From the NCBI GenBank assembly GCA_945859605.1, contig OX243821.1:21429373-21493372 (forward strand): 64,000 bases of DNA. The letters run 5' to 3'. Under the pieces are notes generated by a model. It did not search any database and had not been told where the DNA came from. It was given only the letters and a program-made list of their open reading frames with translations. Below, one piece after another: positions 19,821-31,390 of the stretch; the first letter of the stretch is position 1, and every line of letters begins with the position of its first letter. A program made the position numbers and the translations under genes. This DNA is from Lumbricus rubellus (Eukaryota; Annelida; Clitellata; Crassiclitellata; Lumbricidae).

Positions 19821-21946
19821 TACAATAAATCTTTTGCATAGTCTGGACAGTATGGTCTGATTTTAGAATGTAAATATGACTTTCGCTGTGCAGACAAACC
19901 TAGTGATGACAATGGATGCAAACTCTCCCCTCCTCTTCTTCCCCCCTCATCTTGCTGGTCCCTGTTTGAAATAGGATAGTTTAATATAAAGCAACAATCA
20001 GCAGGCTGTCTGTTCTGTGATTGTCTGTTCATTGTACTACAATGCCCAGTTGAAAGATCTTGCAGGTTAGCTGCTAAGCCCTTTGATGTGTGGTATGCTA
20101 TTCATAATTACCCACCCGGCCCGGAAGACCTTTTATTACCGGGTCCGGTTGTCTGCCGGGTGTCAAATACTGGCACACGACAGACACTCTAAAAACATGA
20201 CTTCGTTTTGGAGTGATTTCTCTTATGTTTTACATAATTCGAGCTGTTAGTGAATTTAATACCACAAACATCGCATTGGTACGGTTTTTCCTCCCGTGGG
20301 TACTCTTATATGACATTTCAGTGCAAACAGTCGAGCAAATGCTTTCTGGCATCACAATCATTTCAGTCTTCCGCAGTTGGGTCCTCTGCGTTTGTGCCAC
20401 AGTCTGGTTCAATGGACAGCCATTCTTCTGACGCTTAAAATTAAACAACTGAGGCTGTCAACGCAAAGAGTTGCATACTGGAAGCTGGGCTCAACCCTGC
20501 ATAAGCTTGTACCTTTTGGGGCTCCGTTTGTACTTAGTGATTGCTTGCTTCGTGTGTAATGATGACATGATTTCAAGTACAATAAATCTTTTGCATAGTC
20601 TGGACAGTATGGTCTGATTTTAGAATGTAAATATGACTTTCGCTGTGCAGACAAACCTAGTGATGACAATGGATGCAAACTCTCCCCTCCTCTTCTTCCC
20701 CCCTCATCTTGCTGGTCCCTGTTTGAAATAGGATAGTTTAATATAAAGCAACAATCAGCAGGCTGTCTGTTCTGTGATTGTCTGTTCATTGTACTACAAT
20801 GCCCAGTTGAAAGATCTTGCAGGTTAGCTGCTAAGCCCTTTGATGTGTGGTATGCTATTCATAATTACCCACCCGGCCCGGAAGACCTTTTATTACCGGG
20901 TCCGGTTGTCTGCCGGGTGTCAAATACTGGCACACGACAGACACTCTAAAAACATGACTTCGTTTTGGAGTGATTTCTCTTATGTTTTACATAATTCGAG
21001 CTGTTAGTGAATTTAATACCACAAACATCGCATTGGTACGGTTTTTCCTCCCGTGGGTACTCTTATATGACATTTCAGTGCAAACAGTCGAGCAAATGCT
21101 TTCTGGCATCACAATCATTTCAGTCTTCCGCAGTTGGGTCCTCTGCGTTTGTGCCACAGTCTGGTTCAATGGACAGCCATTCTTCTGACGCTTAAAATTA
21201 AACAACTGAGGCTGTCAACGCAAAGAGTTGCATACTGGAAGCTGGGCTCAACCCTGCATAAGCTTGTACCTTTTGGGGCTCCGTTTGTACTTAGTGATTG
21301 CTTGCTTCGTGTGTAATGATGACATGATTTCAAGTACAATAAATCTTTTGCATAGTCTGGACAGTATGGTCTGATTTTAGAATGTAAATATGACTTTCGC
21401 TGTGCAGACAAACCTAGTGATGACAATGGATGCAAACTCTCCCCTCCTCTTCTTCCCCCCTCATCTTGCTGGTCCCTGTTTGAAATAGGATAGTTTAATA
21501 TAAAGCAACAATCAGCAGGCTGTCGGTTCTGTGATTGTCTGTTCATTGTACTACAATGCCCAGTTGAAAGATCTTGCAGGTTAGCTGCTAAGCCCTTTGA
21601 TGTGTGGTATGCTATTCATAATTACCCACCCGGCCCGGAAGACCTTTTATTACCGGGTCCGGTTGTCTGCCGGGTGTCAAATACTGGCACACGACAGACA
21701 CTCTAAAAACATGACTTCGTTTTGGAGTGATTTCTCTTATGTTTTACATAATTCGAGCTGTTAGTGAATTTAATACCACAAACATCGCATTGGTACGGTT
21801 TTTCCTCCCGTGGGTACTCTTATATGACATTTCAGTGCAAACAGTCGAGCAAATGCTTTCTGGCATCACAATCATTTCAGTCTTCCGCAGTTGGGTCCTC
21901 TGCGTTTGTGCCACAGTCTGGTTCAATGGACAGCCATTCTTCTGAC
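19821..21946. repeat. 757-bp tandem array, 2.8 copies
   Basis: Units start TACAATAAATCTTTTGC at 19821, 20578 and 21335, exactly 757 bases apart. The third unit stops after 612 bases at 21946. Units are almost identical (one difference near 21525). On the minus strand each carries a decayed C2H2 zinc-finger pair: CQKAFARLFALKCHIR, then after a frameshift PYQCDVCGIKFTNSSN and HKRNH, with stop codons upstream. Part of the unit (23247-23488) also occurs once, unduplicated, downstream. Very recent duplication or an assembly artefact are both possible. Confidence 0.9.
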
Positions 21947-22360
21947 GTGCTAACATCACCTCTCATGGTTCCATCTCCTGTAGATGACAGCACGAGCACG
22001 ATACAGGCGATTCACAGCTATATTGATCGCCTTCATGAACGTTTTGGGACTTCAGCTACTGGTTGTGCACGCGCTCTCAAGAGGCTTCAAAGCGTGCACA
22101 CAGGTTCGCAATGGGAAAGTTTCTGGCATTCATTCGGAAGTGCAGTTCCTCAACGCCATCACCATCGCGCTGCCATCCACGTTCAACCGACAGCTCTTGC
22201 CCGCCGCCGTCCTGGGATTAGCCGTGGATGCTAGCGTCTTCCCAGTGGGCGTCCACCGGCAACTGACCCCATGCGACGTAAGGCCAAGCGCCCTCGAAAT
22301 TTGAGTTACAATGTTCAGCAAAATCAGCCAAATGCAAAATCACATGGCGATGGTCATTAG
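21947..22360 (+). pseudogene. MULE/FAR1-like protein, C-terminal end
   Basis: The plus frame continues out of the repeat: TIQAIHSYIDRLHERFGTSA, then IHVQPTALARRRPGISRGC, one TAG stop, then RLPSGRPPATDPMRRKAKRP and NQPNAKSHGDGH with a terminal TAG at 22358. The VQPTA.ARR...RG...GRPP tail is one I associate with C-termini of MULE-type transposase proteins. The array joins its 5' side abruptly. Confidence 0.45.
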
Positions 22361-22379
22361 CCATTCATGAAGGATTTAC

Positions 22380-23240
22380 TCGTCAGTGTAACACTGCATG
22401 TAATCCGTATTAGATTGTTTATAAAGAATCACAATGTATGACTGAAGTTTCACTAGAAGTGACCATTGCTGCTATAGTGTTATTAGCACTATTTCTAATG
22501 CTGCCAATGTTATTATTATTGTCATTATTAGTTTTATTATTACCTTAGTCAGTTGCTTTGGATACAATAATCATAACTAATGAACAACTAATGTTACTAC
22601 TGATACTACTATGTAATACCATTACTCATAGGCATAAGGGACATTTCAGCAAATGGGGGGCAGAAATTTTACTCCTTTTTTACTTTTCGGGTCTGCTTGC
22701 CCGAAAAATCAGACTTGCCCGATGCTGCGTCTACACTCAACACTCTGGAACTCTACCAGAATCCTTCACTAAATTTGAAACTATTTTTCTTAATGTGCTG
22801 GAGTTGAGGTCGTCTCTGAGTTGTTTCCTGAACATGCCCTATAAAAATTTACAAATGACTGAATGACTTACTCCAGTGACGTAGCCAGGAATTCAACCCA
22901 ACGGTATAACAGTATATAAACATGGAATAAAGTAAGAAAAACAATTGTTACTATAAACAATTGTTTTGTTTTTTCTTATTGAAGTGGATAAATAGCCTGT
23001 TTAAAAACCAATGGGGGGTTAACCCTTGATGCCCCCTTGTCTACACCACTGAATTATTGACATTCATAGTGTGATACTTTCACTGGTATTTATCTACTGT
23101 TATGGTTTGCTCTTGCAATCCGCCAAGTTTACCTACATTCAGAATTGTTGAGTCTTAGTTAACCCATATTCTGATTTTCAGGACTGATATGGAATTTAAC
23201 AGTTGCTTTGGATACAATAATCATAACTGTTTATTTTAAT
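22380..23240. other. No gene seen
   Basis: AT-rich sequence. A GGGCAAGTCTGATTTTTCGG-type word (minus strand, 22695-22722) also occurs near 5377-5404 by the polypurine tract, hinting at a small shared repeat. Confidence 0.4.
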
Positions 23241-23246
23241 AATTAG

Positions 23247-23488
23247 TAGGCTTAAAATTAAACAACTGAGGCTGTCAACGCAAAGAGTTGCATACTGGAA
23301 GCTGGGCTCAACCCTGCATAAGCTTGTACCTTTTGGGGCTCCGTTTGTACTTAGTGATTGCTTGCTTCGTGTGTAATGATGACATGATTTCAAGTACAAT
23401 AAATCTTTTGCATAGTCTGGACAGTATGGTCTGATTTTAGAATGTAAATATGACTTTCGCTGTGCAGACAAACCTAGTGATGACAATG
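23247..23488. repeat. Partial single copy of the 757-bp unit
   Basis: Matches the junction of two 757-bp units (20433-20577 plus 20578-20670). It shows that these two parts are naturally adjacent and may be the source locus. Confidence 0.85.
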
Positions 23489-23584
23489 TGTTTGGCAAAG
23501 AACTTGAACTGCTGCTTTGAGTTTCACCGAAAAAATTGAATTCTTGAGAGGCACCTGTACACACTTTTATTTATAGGAAACGTT

Positions 23585-24282
23585 CTACAGAATAACCACG
23601 AACCTGGATTTATGTCCACTATGATATTGTCCAAATTTTTCCCTGCAAAGTTTGCCAGTTTCCCATCCTCCACCAACATGAAGAGCTTTGATAGTTTGGC
23701 CAACTGCAGCGTGTCTTGCGGGAGCCTGTAAAACTCTGTGAGTTTTGACGTCGTGACCAAGGTATTGGGCAAGCAAATCCATGTCGTGTTTTCTCAAGCT
23801 CAACAGCTGAGACATTGACGCGACGTGTTTCCGGAAGGCGGTCGAGGTCAGCGTTTCAGGATGATCTGCGCCGCATTCCTGAGGCAGTCACTTCCACGTA
23901 TATACGACATAGAGGCGTGGGAGTTGTAAGCAAACACATACTTGTTGTCTGCTGCAACACCTGCCTCTGCACGATTTTTATTGAGTAGAATGACTGTATT
24001 GTAGATGTTGTCGTTCATCAGTAGGGGCACTGTTCTGCCACGCTTACCGGGAATTTCCAGTCGGTGAAAACTTCTGCACAGCTGCCTCTCCATTTCAGAC
24101 AGGGCATTCTCTATATCCGTGTTGCAAGATCCGGACTTAGTTTTCTGGAAATCTTCCAGTGTCATCTTGGACACCTCACCCTGTCTGCGTCGATTGAATT
24201 GGATAAGGTAGGCCAGCGTCAATTCCGCCAAGTGCCTCCATATTCTGCCGGCGTCTTCATGTGACAGATTTATCGTCACCAA
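23585..24282 (-). pseudogene. Tyrosine-recombinase-like protein, catalytic half (copy 1)
   Basis: Minus strand, in order: LAELTLAYLIQFNRRRQGEV (box I Arg), LEIPGKRGRTVPLLMNDN, KYVFAYNSHASMSYIRGSD, then after one frameshift (near 23888) TSTAFRKHVASMSQLLSLRK (box II Arg) and LAQYLGHDVKTH (LGH). After another frameshift (near 23735) comes FYRLPQDTLQLAKLSKL, whose Tyr is the expected nucleophile. R...R...LGH...Y order is that of tyrosine recombinases; the family resembles Crypton-like elements. Two frameshifts make it a pseudogene. The N-terminal zinc fingers are absent here but present in other copies. Confidence 0.7.
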
Positions 24283-24300
24283 AGTTCAACTGTTTATTTA

Positions 24301-24520
24301 AACAGATTATTCCGAACACTCTTTAGCAAATGAGGAAGTCACAAATATGTTGCCACTGTGCAGATTTATCATCACCAGTTTAACTGATATTTAAACAGAT
24401 TATTACGAACATTGTTTAGCAAATGAGGAAGTCACAAATATGTTGCCGCTGTGCAGATTTATCATCACCAAAGTTTAACTGATATTTAAACAGATTATTC
24501 CGAACACTCTTTAGCAAATG
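24301..24520. repeat. ~94-bp tandem repeat, about 2.4 copies
   Basis: AACAGATTATTCCGAAC-type words at 24301, 24393 and 24489, with GCAAATGAGGAAGTCACAAA between. It overlaps the 3' edge of the P-element-like fragment. Confidence 0.85.
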
Positions 24521-24670
24521 AGGGGAATCAGCAACACAGCTAGACCATGTTGATGAGATTTGTCCAGCCGGTACATCAAGTTGCAATAAATTTGCATATA
24601 TTTCTGAAGCAATTTCTTTGAGTTTATCTTTCAGTCCGATGACAATCAATCCATTTATATTGAATTCCAC
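24416..24670 (-). pseudogene. P-element/THAP9-like transposase fragment
   Basis: The minus frame has GLIVIGLKDKLKEIASEIYA, then DSPHLLKSVRNNLFKYQL. The D-PHL-K--RNNL block is characteristic of P-element/THAP9 transposases. Only this piece is seen; start and end run into unrelated repeats. Confidence 0.5.
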
Positions 24671-24916
24671 TTTTGCAGAGGCATCTGTATTTTGTTACGG
24701 GTTTGGCAGACAAGAGAGAGCACATGGTTACTTATCTCGAACCACTTTACCCTAAGTTATGAATTAAAATCTTCTTGCTGGTTGCTCAAGCTTCTTGTGA
24801 AAGTTTAAGCGTTGGCTATAACAGAAGGCAGCAGGATAGCCCTTGCCATGCTCGTCAATGGCAAATAGCGTTGTAAGTTGTAGCTGTTCTTGTCACGAGT
24901 TGAGTCAAGACAAACC

Positions 24917-25817
24917 TCAAAGACTTGGACTGCAGAACTGATGAGCTTCAATTATCTGAGCATCACTAACCAAGATTAACATAAAATCTTCAGACTTCAA
25001 GTTGACTGTAGATGTCTTGTCTGAAAATTTGATTAGCCGGGCTAAATGTTTGACTCCGCTTTTTCCATTAAATTTATCCAGATCAGTTAATTCCATAATG
25101 GCACGAATAGTCTTGTATATCATGGCTTTGAGCTGACTGTCACCTTTAACACGTGGTAAGTTTTTTCTCCATGCGCAGTTGATGTGCGGGTGCAGAGGAG
25201 TCTGTGAGCCGGCTTCCCCCATTACAGCGTTCCATGCATTACTGTACACCTCTGGGTCATCGGTCATCAGTATTATGCCGCGTAAATTGAGACAACCTTC
25301 TCTTTGTCCTTGATTAAGCGGCGACAGTTCTCATGAAAAGCTTTGTCTACGTGCCACGCACAATATAGCCTGTGCTGGCACGTGCCCATAACAGCTCGCC
25401 AAGCGTTGAAAAATTGTGGAGCCATGTCGGACATGAATGTCGTGGACTCAATAACTCCACACTTTGCCTTCAAAGTTTGAAAAAAACCGTAAAGACATCC
25501 TCGGTGACCTTGTTCGAATACAGGAAGGCAACTGGAAATCCTTGTCGGTTGCTGTCCAGCACCATAACTGTTGTAAGTTCAAAGTTGTAGCTGTTTGTGC
25601 CATGCGTGGAATCAAAACAAATAACACTATGACATTGGGCCGCTTTCATGGACCTGGAGCATACGACATTGTGAAGTGTAATTGTAAGCTTGCTCTCACT
25701 CAGCATGGTTTGGGTGATAAAGGACTTTAACTCCGCCATTGTTCGCACTCTAATAGTGCCAGTCCACAGAGGGTGAAGCACACAAAACTGAAAGTTTCTT
25801 ATCAACACATAAGCCAC
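24917..25817 (-). pseudogene. MULE transposase domain, with duplicated second half
   Basis: Minus strand: CHSVICFDSTHGTNSYNFEL (first catalytic Asp), GFPVAFLYSNKVTEDVFTVF, then in another frame TFMSDMAPQFFNAWRAVMG and RLYCAWHVDKAFHE. This is the MULE order (D, MSD, CxWH). A second, diverged version follows at 24917-25267: MTDDPEVYSNAWNAVMGEAG, CAWRKNLPRVKG, AMIYKTIRAIMELTDLDKF. The second half was therefore duplicated. Frames change between pieces. Confidence 0.65.
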
Positions 25818-25986
25818 ATTCCTTTACTGACAAGTGTCCGTGATCAACGCTTTGAACGACATAGTAAGTTTCAACCGCTTCCACTTCACTTTCTCGGCCA
25901 TATTTCAGAGATGGAAGGTCAGCACTAACATTTTTCCCCTCGGTTATCAATTTGATAACAGAAGCAGCATCACGCAATTTCCTCAT
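25750..25986 (-). pseudogene. YqaJ-like exonuclease fragment
   Basis: The minus frame reads LPSLKYGRESEVEAVETYY, VKECGLCVDKKLSVLCASPS. The GRE-E--A...Y and CGL...P--ASPDG-like order is that of YqaJ/lambda-exonuclease PD-(D/E)xK domains; here the ASPDG core is changed to ASPSV. It sits directly upstream of the MULE fragment on the same strand. Confidence 0.5.
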
Positions 25987-26078
25987 TGACTGTCTCTAAA
26001 AAGACACACATGGACGCCTTGTCTACGCGGTTGCTATAGCAGAAAGCAGGAGCATTGTCAGCTGGAAATGATAACTGT

Positions 26079-27219
26079 TCATGCCATGAATTCAGTCATT
26101 TTTTCGTTAAATTTGTCTCGATCTGTTAACTCCATGATTGCATGAACAGTTTTGTCCTTCAAACTTAAAAACTGAGACATTGTTGCCACGTGCTTCCTGA
26201 ATAATGTCGACCGTAATGTTTCTAGATGCTTTGCACCACAATCAACAGACAGTTTTCGCTGGCAGTTACTTCCTCCTATGTCAGAAGGTGAGCAATGTTT
26301 GTTGATGGCAAAGACATTATGTATTGTCCTTGGAGACACCTGCCTGAAATGTTCTCATTCTGTTCAACAGAACGAGTCTCTCAAATGTCTTCACATCCAT
26401 TAATAGTGATACTGTTCTTCCACGCTTGCCTGGCATCTATGCCAGGTAAAAGAGTTGACAGAGTTGCTACTGGATTATTGATAGGCAACTTTCTATTTCG
26501 CTGTTTGAGCTACCACGCTGCGCTTTGACGAATTCTACGATCTTCATCTTAGAACTTCACTTCGCCTGTCGGCGCCTGCTAAATAGAATGAGATAAGCCA
26601 ACGTGAGTTCGGCCACAAGTCTCCATACGCGGCTTGTGTCATCGCCTGCATTTAGTAATTCTTGTGTATTCCCGTCATTTCCTTTTTTCAGGAAATGTAC
26701 CAATTTCTTTGTATCTTCAGTCAGTGGAAGGCGTTTAGTGGTGTTTCTCATTTATCGTGTAGTTCTTTATGTGCTCTGAATGACACTTCATCGGACCATT
26801 CAATGTCACCGAGATCCTGCAACTGACCCGCATCTTAAATGAGCTGTTTGTCAGAAGTGTCTATGGTTTGTCCTTTCAGAATCTGACAGCATTTCCGAAT
26901 TGTGTCCAGTTTTATTGCTACTGATGGATATAAATAGGTCTTGGTGTTGTGCTGGAATTTTGCCACGGCTCGAAAAGCATTAGTGACTGATTTGAACAGT
27001 TTTGGCTTCAGAAAGTCTTCCAGGATGGGACTCCGAAAGCCTTTAACACTTTGCAGCTCAACTAATAGCCGGCCCATATATCTTAACCTCGCTATGACCA
27101 GATCTTTCTTTTCTTGACCGTAGTGCATGAAAAGCTGCGAGACCAGTTTCATTCGGAGCGAGTCATATCTAATCGGATTTCTTTACAGTCCATTCTGCAT
27201 GCCCATTATGACACTAAAC
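26079..27219 (-). pseudogene. Tyrosine-recombinase-like gene, copy 2 (3' part)
   Basis: Minus strand in order: GQEKKDLVIARLRYMGRLLV and VAIKLDTIRKCCQILKGQ (26835-27152), KRLPLTEDTKKLVHFLKKGN and LVAELTLAYLILFSRRRQAK (26557-26751), then STLFRKHVATMSQFLSLKDK (within 26079-26339). The last is fused to a MULE-like piece (TVHAIMELTDRDKFNEK). Broken frames. It continues upstream across the hAT insertion into 28060-28450. Confidence 0.65.
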
Positions 27220-28059
27220 TAGGGTGACCATACGTCCCGGTTTTTTGTGGTGCGTCCCGGTGTCCCGACGACTTTGGCAAAAAGGCCAAATCGTCCCGGT
27301 TTTTGACAAGTAGGAAACTTGGATCTTGAAAACGTCAGTTTTATGTAAATCACAAAGCAAAGTGTAGTTGTAACCCAAAAAGTCGTAACGAAAGAGAAGT
27401 TGTCAATTTATATGGAATAGATTCTATTAGGCCTATATTACATCTTTGGTAGTCTATTGAGTTTAGTTAATAGATGCAAAGGATCATCAAGGTGTAGGCC
27501 TAACAAGAAATTCTAATAGGGGTGCCTACAATATGGCAGCGTCAGATCTATAGCGTATATCGATTTCGGCAGATTGCGCCAGGGTCGAAATGGGAGTTCG
27601 ACCGCTAATGACTGCACTGAAGTTACTGCACTAGAGCAAATTTTTCGACAACTTAAATGTTGTAATTTTATTGTGTAAACTTTTTAAAAATTGATCATGA
27701 TGTGCATATTGCCTCCACAAGCCCTTTTCTCTTCTCGGCGCTAAGGCCTATAACACCTCGGCGGTCGTCCACCGGGCGCTCCTGTGTGCCCCAGCATTTA
27801 ATCTTTATCTGGACTAGAGAACCAACTGTGCACCGATTGAGGGAGTGTTCGATTATAAAAGAGTAGGCTTGCACTGACGACTAGGCAGATTATAGATTTC
27901 TACACTGAAATCTATGCTCAGTACAAAATTTAACTGAGCCTATAAGACTCGGTCTTCGATAGTATTATAGCCCTGTAGTTAAGGAATTATAGGCACACGT
28001 GCAATTAATATTTCCCAAAAAGTGTCCCGGTTTTTGATGGGCAGAAAATGGTCACCCTA
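27220..28059. mobile_element. hAT-type element inserted in recombinase copy 2
   Basis: Ends TAGGGTGACCATA and TGGTCACCCTA with target duplication CACTAAAC (27212-27219 and 28060-28067). Subterminal GTCCCGGTTTTTTG / GTCCCGGTTTTTGATGG are mirror-related. At 840 bp no transposase was found. Removing it restores alignment to recombinase copy 3 at 28795-28870. Confidence 0.88.
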
Positions 28060-28450
28060 CACTAAACGCTTCTGGTCTGGTGCTGTCAGCCGCCGGAAGC
28101 ATAAGAGCTCTGCTTGCCATGCGTCTTCCCGTTTTGGTAGGTTCAACCTTGCACTGATGACAATACAATTCTGTTTTGCTTTAGTAGCAAGGCAGTGTTC
28201 GCATGGTCTGTAGTCATGTAAAGTCTTGTTTGAATTTGGCCGATAAGTCACAACAAAGTCACCTGCTCCGCTGTATAACGACCGAACCATTGTGGATATG
28301 GTTTCCTTTGCGAAGGAATGTTTAATATCATTCCTAGTTTTATTGTTGCTTTATTGTTTCTCTTGTACAGTTCTTTATGGGCTGTGAGTGACACTTCATC
28401 GGACCATCCAATGTCAGATATCCTGCAACTGGCCCGCATCTTGAGTGAGC
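28060..28450 (-). pseudogene. Recombinase-like gene, copy 2, zinc-finger part
   Basis: The minus frame has DFVVTYRPNSNKTLHDYRPC and EHCLATKAKQNC, a treble-clef-like Cys pair of the N-terminal region, then KREDAWQAELLCFRRLTAPD. Upstream it runs into a second ELYKRNNKATIKLGMI segment belonging to a rearranged copy. Confidence 0.5.
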
Positions 28451-28481
28451 TGTTTGTCAGTAGTCTCTATGGCTTGTCCTT

Positions 28482-29684
28482 TCAGAATCTGACAGCATTT
28501 CCGAATTGTGTGTCCAGTTTTATTGCTACTGATGGATATAAATAGGTCTTGGTGTTGTGCTGGAATTTTGCCACGGCTCGAAAAGCATTAGTGACTGATT
28601 TGAGCAGTTTTGGCTTCAGAAAGTCTTCCAGGATGGGGCTCCGAAAGCCTTCAACACTTTGCAGCTCAACTAATAGCCGGCCCATATATCTTAACCTTTC
28701 TATGACCAGATCTTTCTTTTCTTGACCGTAGTGCATGAAGAGCTTCGAGGCCAGTTTCATTCCTGAGTTGGTCATATCTAAAGGGTTTTTTGACAAGTCC
28801 ATTCTACATGACCATTGTGACACTCAATACTTCTGGTCTGGTGCTGTCAGCCGCCGGAAGGAGCATAAGACCTCTACTTGCCTTTCCATGCGTTTTCTCG
28901 TTTTGGTAGGTCCCACCTTGCACTGATGGCAATACAATTCTGTTTTGCTCTAGTAGCAGGGCAGTGTTTGCATGAATTGTAGTCATGTAAACTCTTGTTT
29001 GAATTTTGCTGATAAGTCACAACCAAGTCACCTGCTCCGTGTATAACGGCCGAACCGTTGTGGATATGATTTCCTTTGCGAAGGACTGTTTAATATCATT
29101 CCTAGTTTTATGGTTGATGAGGATGGACTGGTTGAAGATTGCTGTTGAAGGAGACGCCAACTGCGAAGGCGTTCTTGGCTTTTCTCTGTAGATAGGTGGA
29201 GATTCTATCCATGAGTTCAGGTTTTGGAGTGTTGGTTGAGTCGGTGCGGCGATTGATGCCGATTGAGATGCATAGATTGGTGAGTTTGTTGTTCGGTAGC
29301 TTGTATAGGATGTGTGGTAAATGATTGTTTGAATTTGGCCGATAAGTCACAACCAAGTCACCTGCTCCGTGTATAACGATCGAACCGTTGTCGATATGAT
29401 TTCCTGTGCGATGGACTGTTATCATTCCTAATTTTATTGTATTGTCTTTTTTCAAGATTCATTTGCACAACCTGTGGCTCTGTTTCATGGCTAGAATACC
29501 AATGCTTAGTTATTTTAGAGTAAGACTTCACAAAATGTGATTTTTTGGGAGGGGGATATTGCACATTCTTGTTGAATCTCATCGAAGACCCCACTATTCT
29601 CTTCTTTGTTCGATTCTGATGAGGGCACATATTCAGACTTAGACTCGTCAAATTCATCAGAAGATGACGGGAACTGGAAGACAT
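28482..29684 (-). pseudogene. Recombinase-like gene, copy 3 (N-terminal and middle parts)
   Basis: Minus strand: HFVKSYSKITKHWYSSHETE (the zinc-finger block C..C...KITKHW...H in other copies, here with Cys lost), GDLVVTYRPNSN, then SKLFMHYGQEKKDLVIERLR and NTKTYLYPSVAIKLDT (28482-28823). A foreign piece (ISIGINRRTDSTNTPKPELM, about 29150-29330) interrupts it. Nearly identical to copy 2 over 28480-28870, so a recent segmental duplication. Confidence 0.6.
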
Positions 29685-29807
29685 CGTTGAACTTAGATTG
29701 TCTTTTTCTCAGCAGAATATAATGGTCATTGTCCTCCTCGCCAGATGTTGAATCATGGTTTACATTACATTATGTACACACAAACACATACAGGCAGGCA
29801 GAGATTA

Positions 29808-30809
29808 TTAATTTCTTATTTTTAACCAAATTATTCTCAAATGATGAATCAAAATCCTGTAGTGCACGTTTTGTGAATTCCACCTCAAAGTCAGCTTAAT
29901 GATGAAACGGTTCTTTCGGTTTTTGTACTGTGCAGCACAGCCATCCGAGAAGTAGAGCATTTTCTTAGGTCTAATAATTGTCTTCGTCAGGAATAGGATC
30001 AAGACCTTTTGAAAAAGGTAAACAGCAATGGTGTCGTGAGTGTTACTTTCTGAAATAGCTATGAGGCTAAGATGTTTCAATTTCAATTGATGTATCCGTT
30101 GGGATGCTGTAGTAGCACACGAATCGATGTATTGTGGCGTGCAGGTTGTTCCAGTGAAATGATTCAGCTGCATCTTGTACAACAAAGCTTTAGTTCTCTG
30201 CAAAATCACCCACAATAATAAACTGCCCAGGTGTAAGTGCAATTTTAGATTCATGAAGATATCTAGCTTGTTGCTTGGCGATGAAGTCATGAAGTAGAAC
30301 TTTAGGTAGATCAGTAAGGAATATTCTTATAGTGGTGTTTCTATTTCTATCATACAGTTCCTTATTGACTCTTCTCTTCCTTCGTAACGTCGTCTCCACA
30401 TGCAAACATTGGCAACTGTTCCGCCTCCTTGTCCGCCGTCTCTCGATTGTCCTCGTACGTGGTCGTAGCTGCCATTTTCGTTTTAAAAGCAACTTCATCG
30501 GACCATTCAAACGTCTCAGAGATCCTGAAACTGGCCCGCATCTTCAGTAAGCTGTTTGTCAGAAGTCTCTATGGCTTGTCCTTTCAGAATCTGACGAAAT
30601 TTCCAAATTGTGTGCCCCAGTTTTATTGCTGTTGATGGATATAAATAGGTCTTTTAATTAACTGCTCTTTTATGTTCATCAACTGACTGAGCTTTGGTTT
30701 CTAGTGTTGAGCGATCTGTCGTAGTCCACTGTTTGTATTCAACACGATCAATCATCTGCAAATCAAAATATGCTTCCAAGGTGTCTTGCAGTTTTCTTTT
30801 CGTGGACAT
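29808..30809 (-). pseudogene. DDE-like transposon protein (DFAEN / YFSDG family), interrupted
   Basis: Minus strand: a start with MSTKRKLQDTLEAYFDLQM and VEYKQWTTTDRST (30654-30809), then FIAKQQARYLHESKIALTPG and FIIVGDFAEN (30190-30340), then KKMLYFSDGCAAQYKNRKNR (29870-29960). DFAEN and YFSDG.A.QYKN are hallmark motifs of a transposon-borne protein widespread in invertebrates; the acidic residues suggest a DDE-type nuclease (inference). A recombinase-like fragment (30480-30650) is inserted in the middle, and frames shift. Confidence 0.5.
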
Positions 30810-30950
30810 TCCTGACAAGAATCAGTGAAGCAATAAACACTACCAGGAATCACATTACAATCAAAATACATGTGCCTACCTTCTTTCTGTCAATATGGGC
30901 AGGAGGAGTAACATATTCCTTTCGGATTCCCTTTATTTCTTAATAGCGTT

Positions 30951-31390
30951 ATGAACGCTAGTTTCTTTGCTTTATTCTTTTCTGCACTTTTTCTAGCACT
31001 TCGGGTTCTCTGGCGTGACTGCAAGACCAGTGCTTGGTTATTTTTGAATACGGCTTCTCACAGAACAAACAGTACTGTTTTTTGTCATAATTTATCGTAC
31101 TGTTTGTTTGCCTATAAAACTCCCTGTGCATGCACACATGGTGGTCCATAAATTGCGCAATCATATCTAATTCATTATCTTAGACCGAGCATTTGAGACA
31201 TTGTTGCAGCATGCTTTCGAAAAGAAGTTGACCGCAGAATTTCTGGATGCGTAATACCGCACTTGACAGAATTTTGCTTATGCAATCGCTTCCTCTTATA
31301 TGGGACAAAGATGCGTAGTTGTTACACGCAAAAATATACGTGTTGTCTTCTATAACACCAGCTTGGTGCCTGGTGCTATACTAGAAAATT
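30951..31390 (-). pseudogene. Recombinase-like gene fragments: zinc finger joined to box II
   Basis: YDKKQYCLFCEKPYSKITKH then WSCSHAREPEV (30951-31164) is the intact N-terminal zinc finger C-x2-C...H...H of the family. The neighbouring 31200-31320 codes STSFRKHAATMSQMLGLR from the catalytic end. Their head-to-tail order is wrong for one gene, so this is the junction of two partial copies. Confidence 0.55.

Noticed and set aside
20213..21945. Three identical 72-codon plus frames and matching minus frames
   Set aside because: Copies of the same frame in the 757-bp unit; the only domain there is a decayed zinc finger on the minus strand in a different frame.
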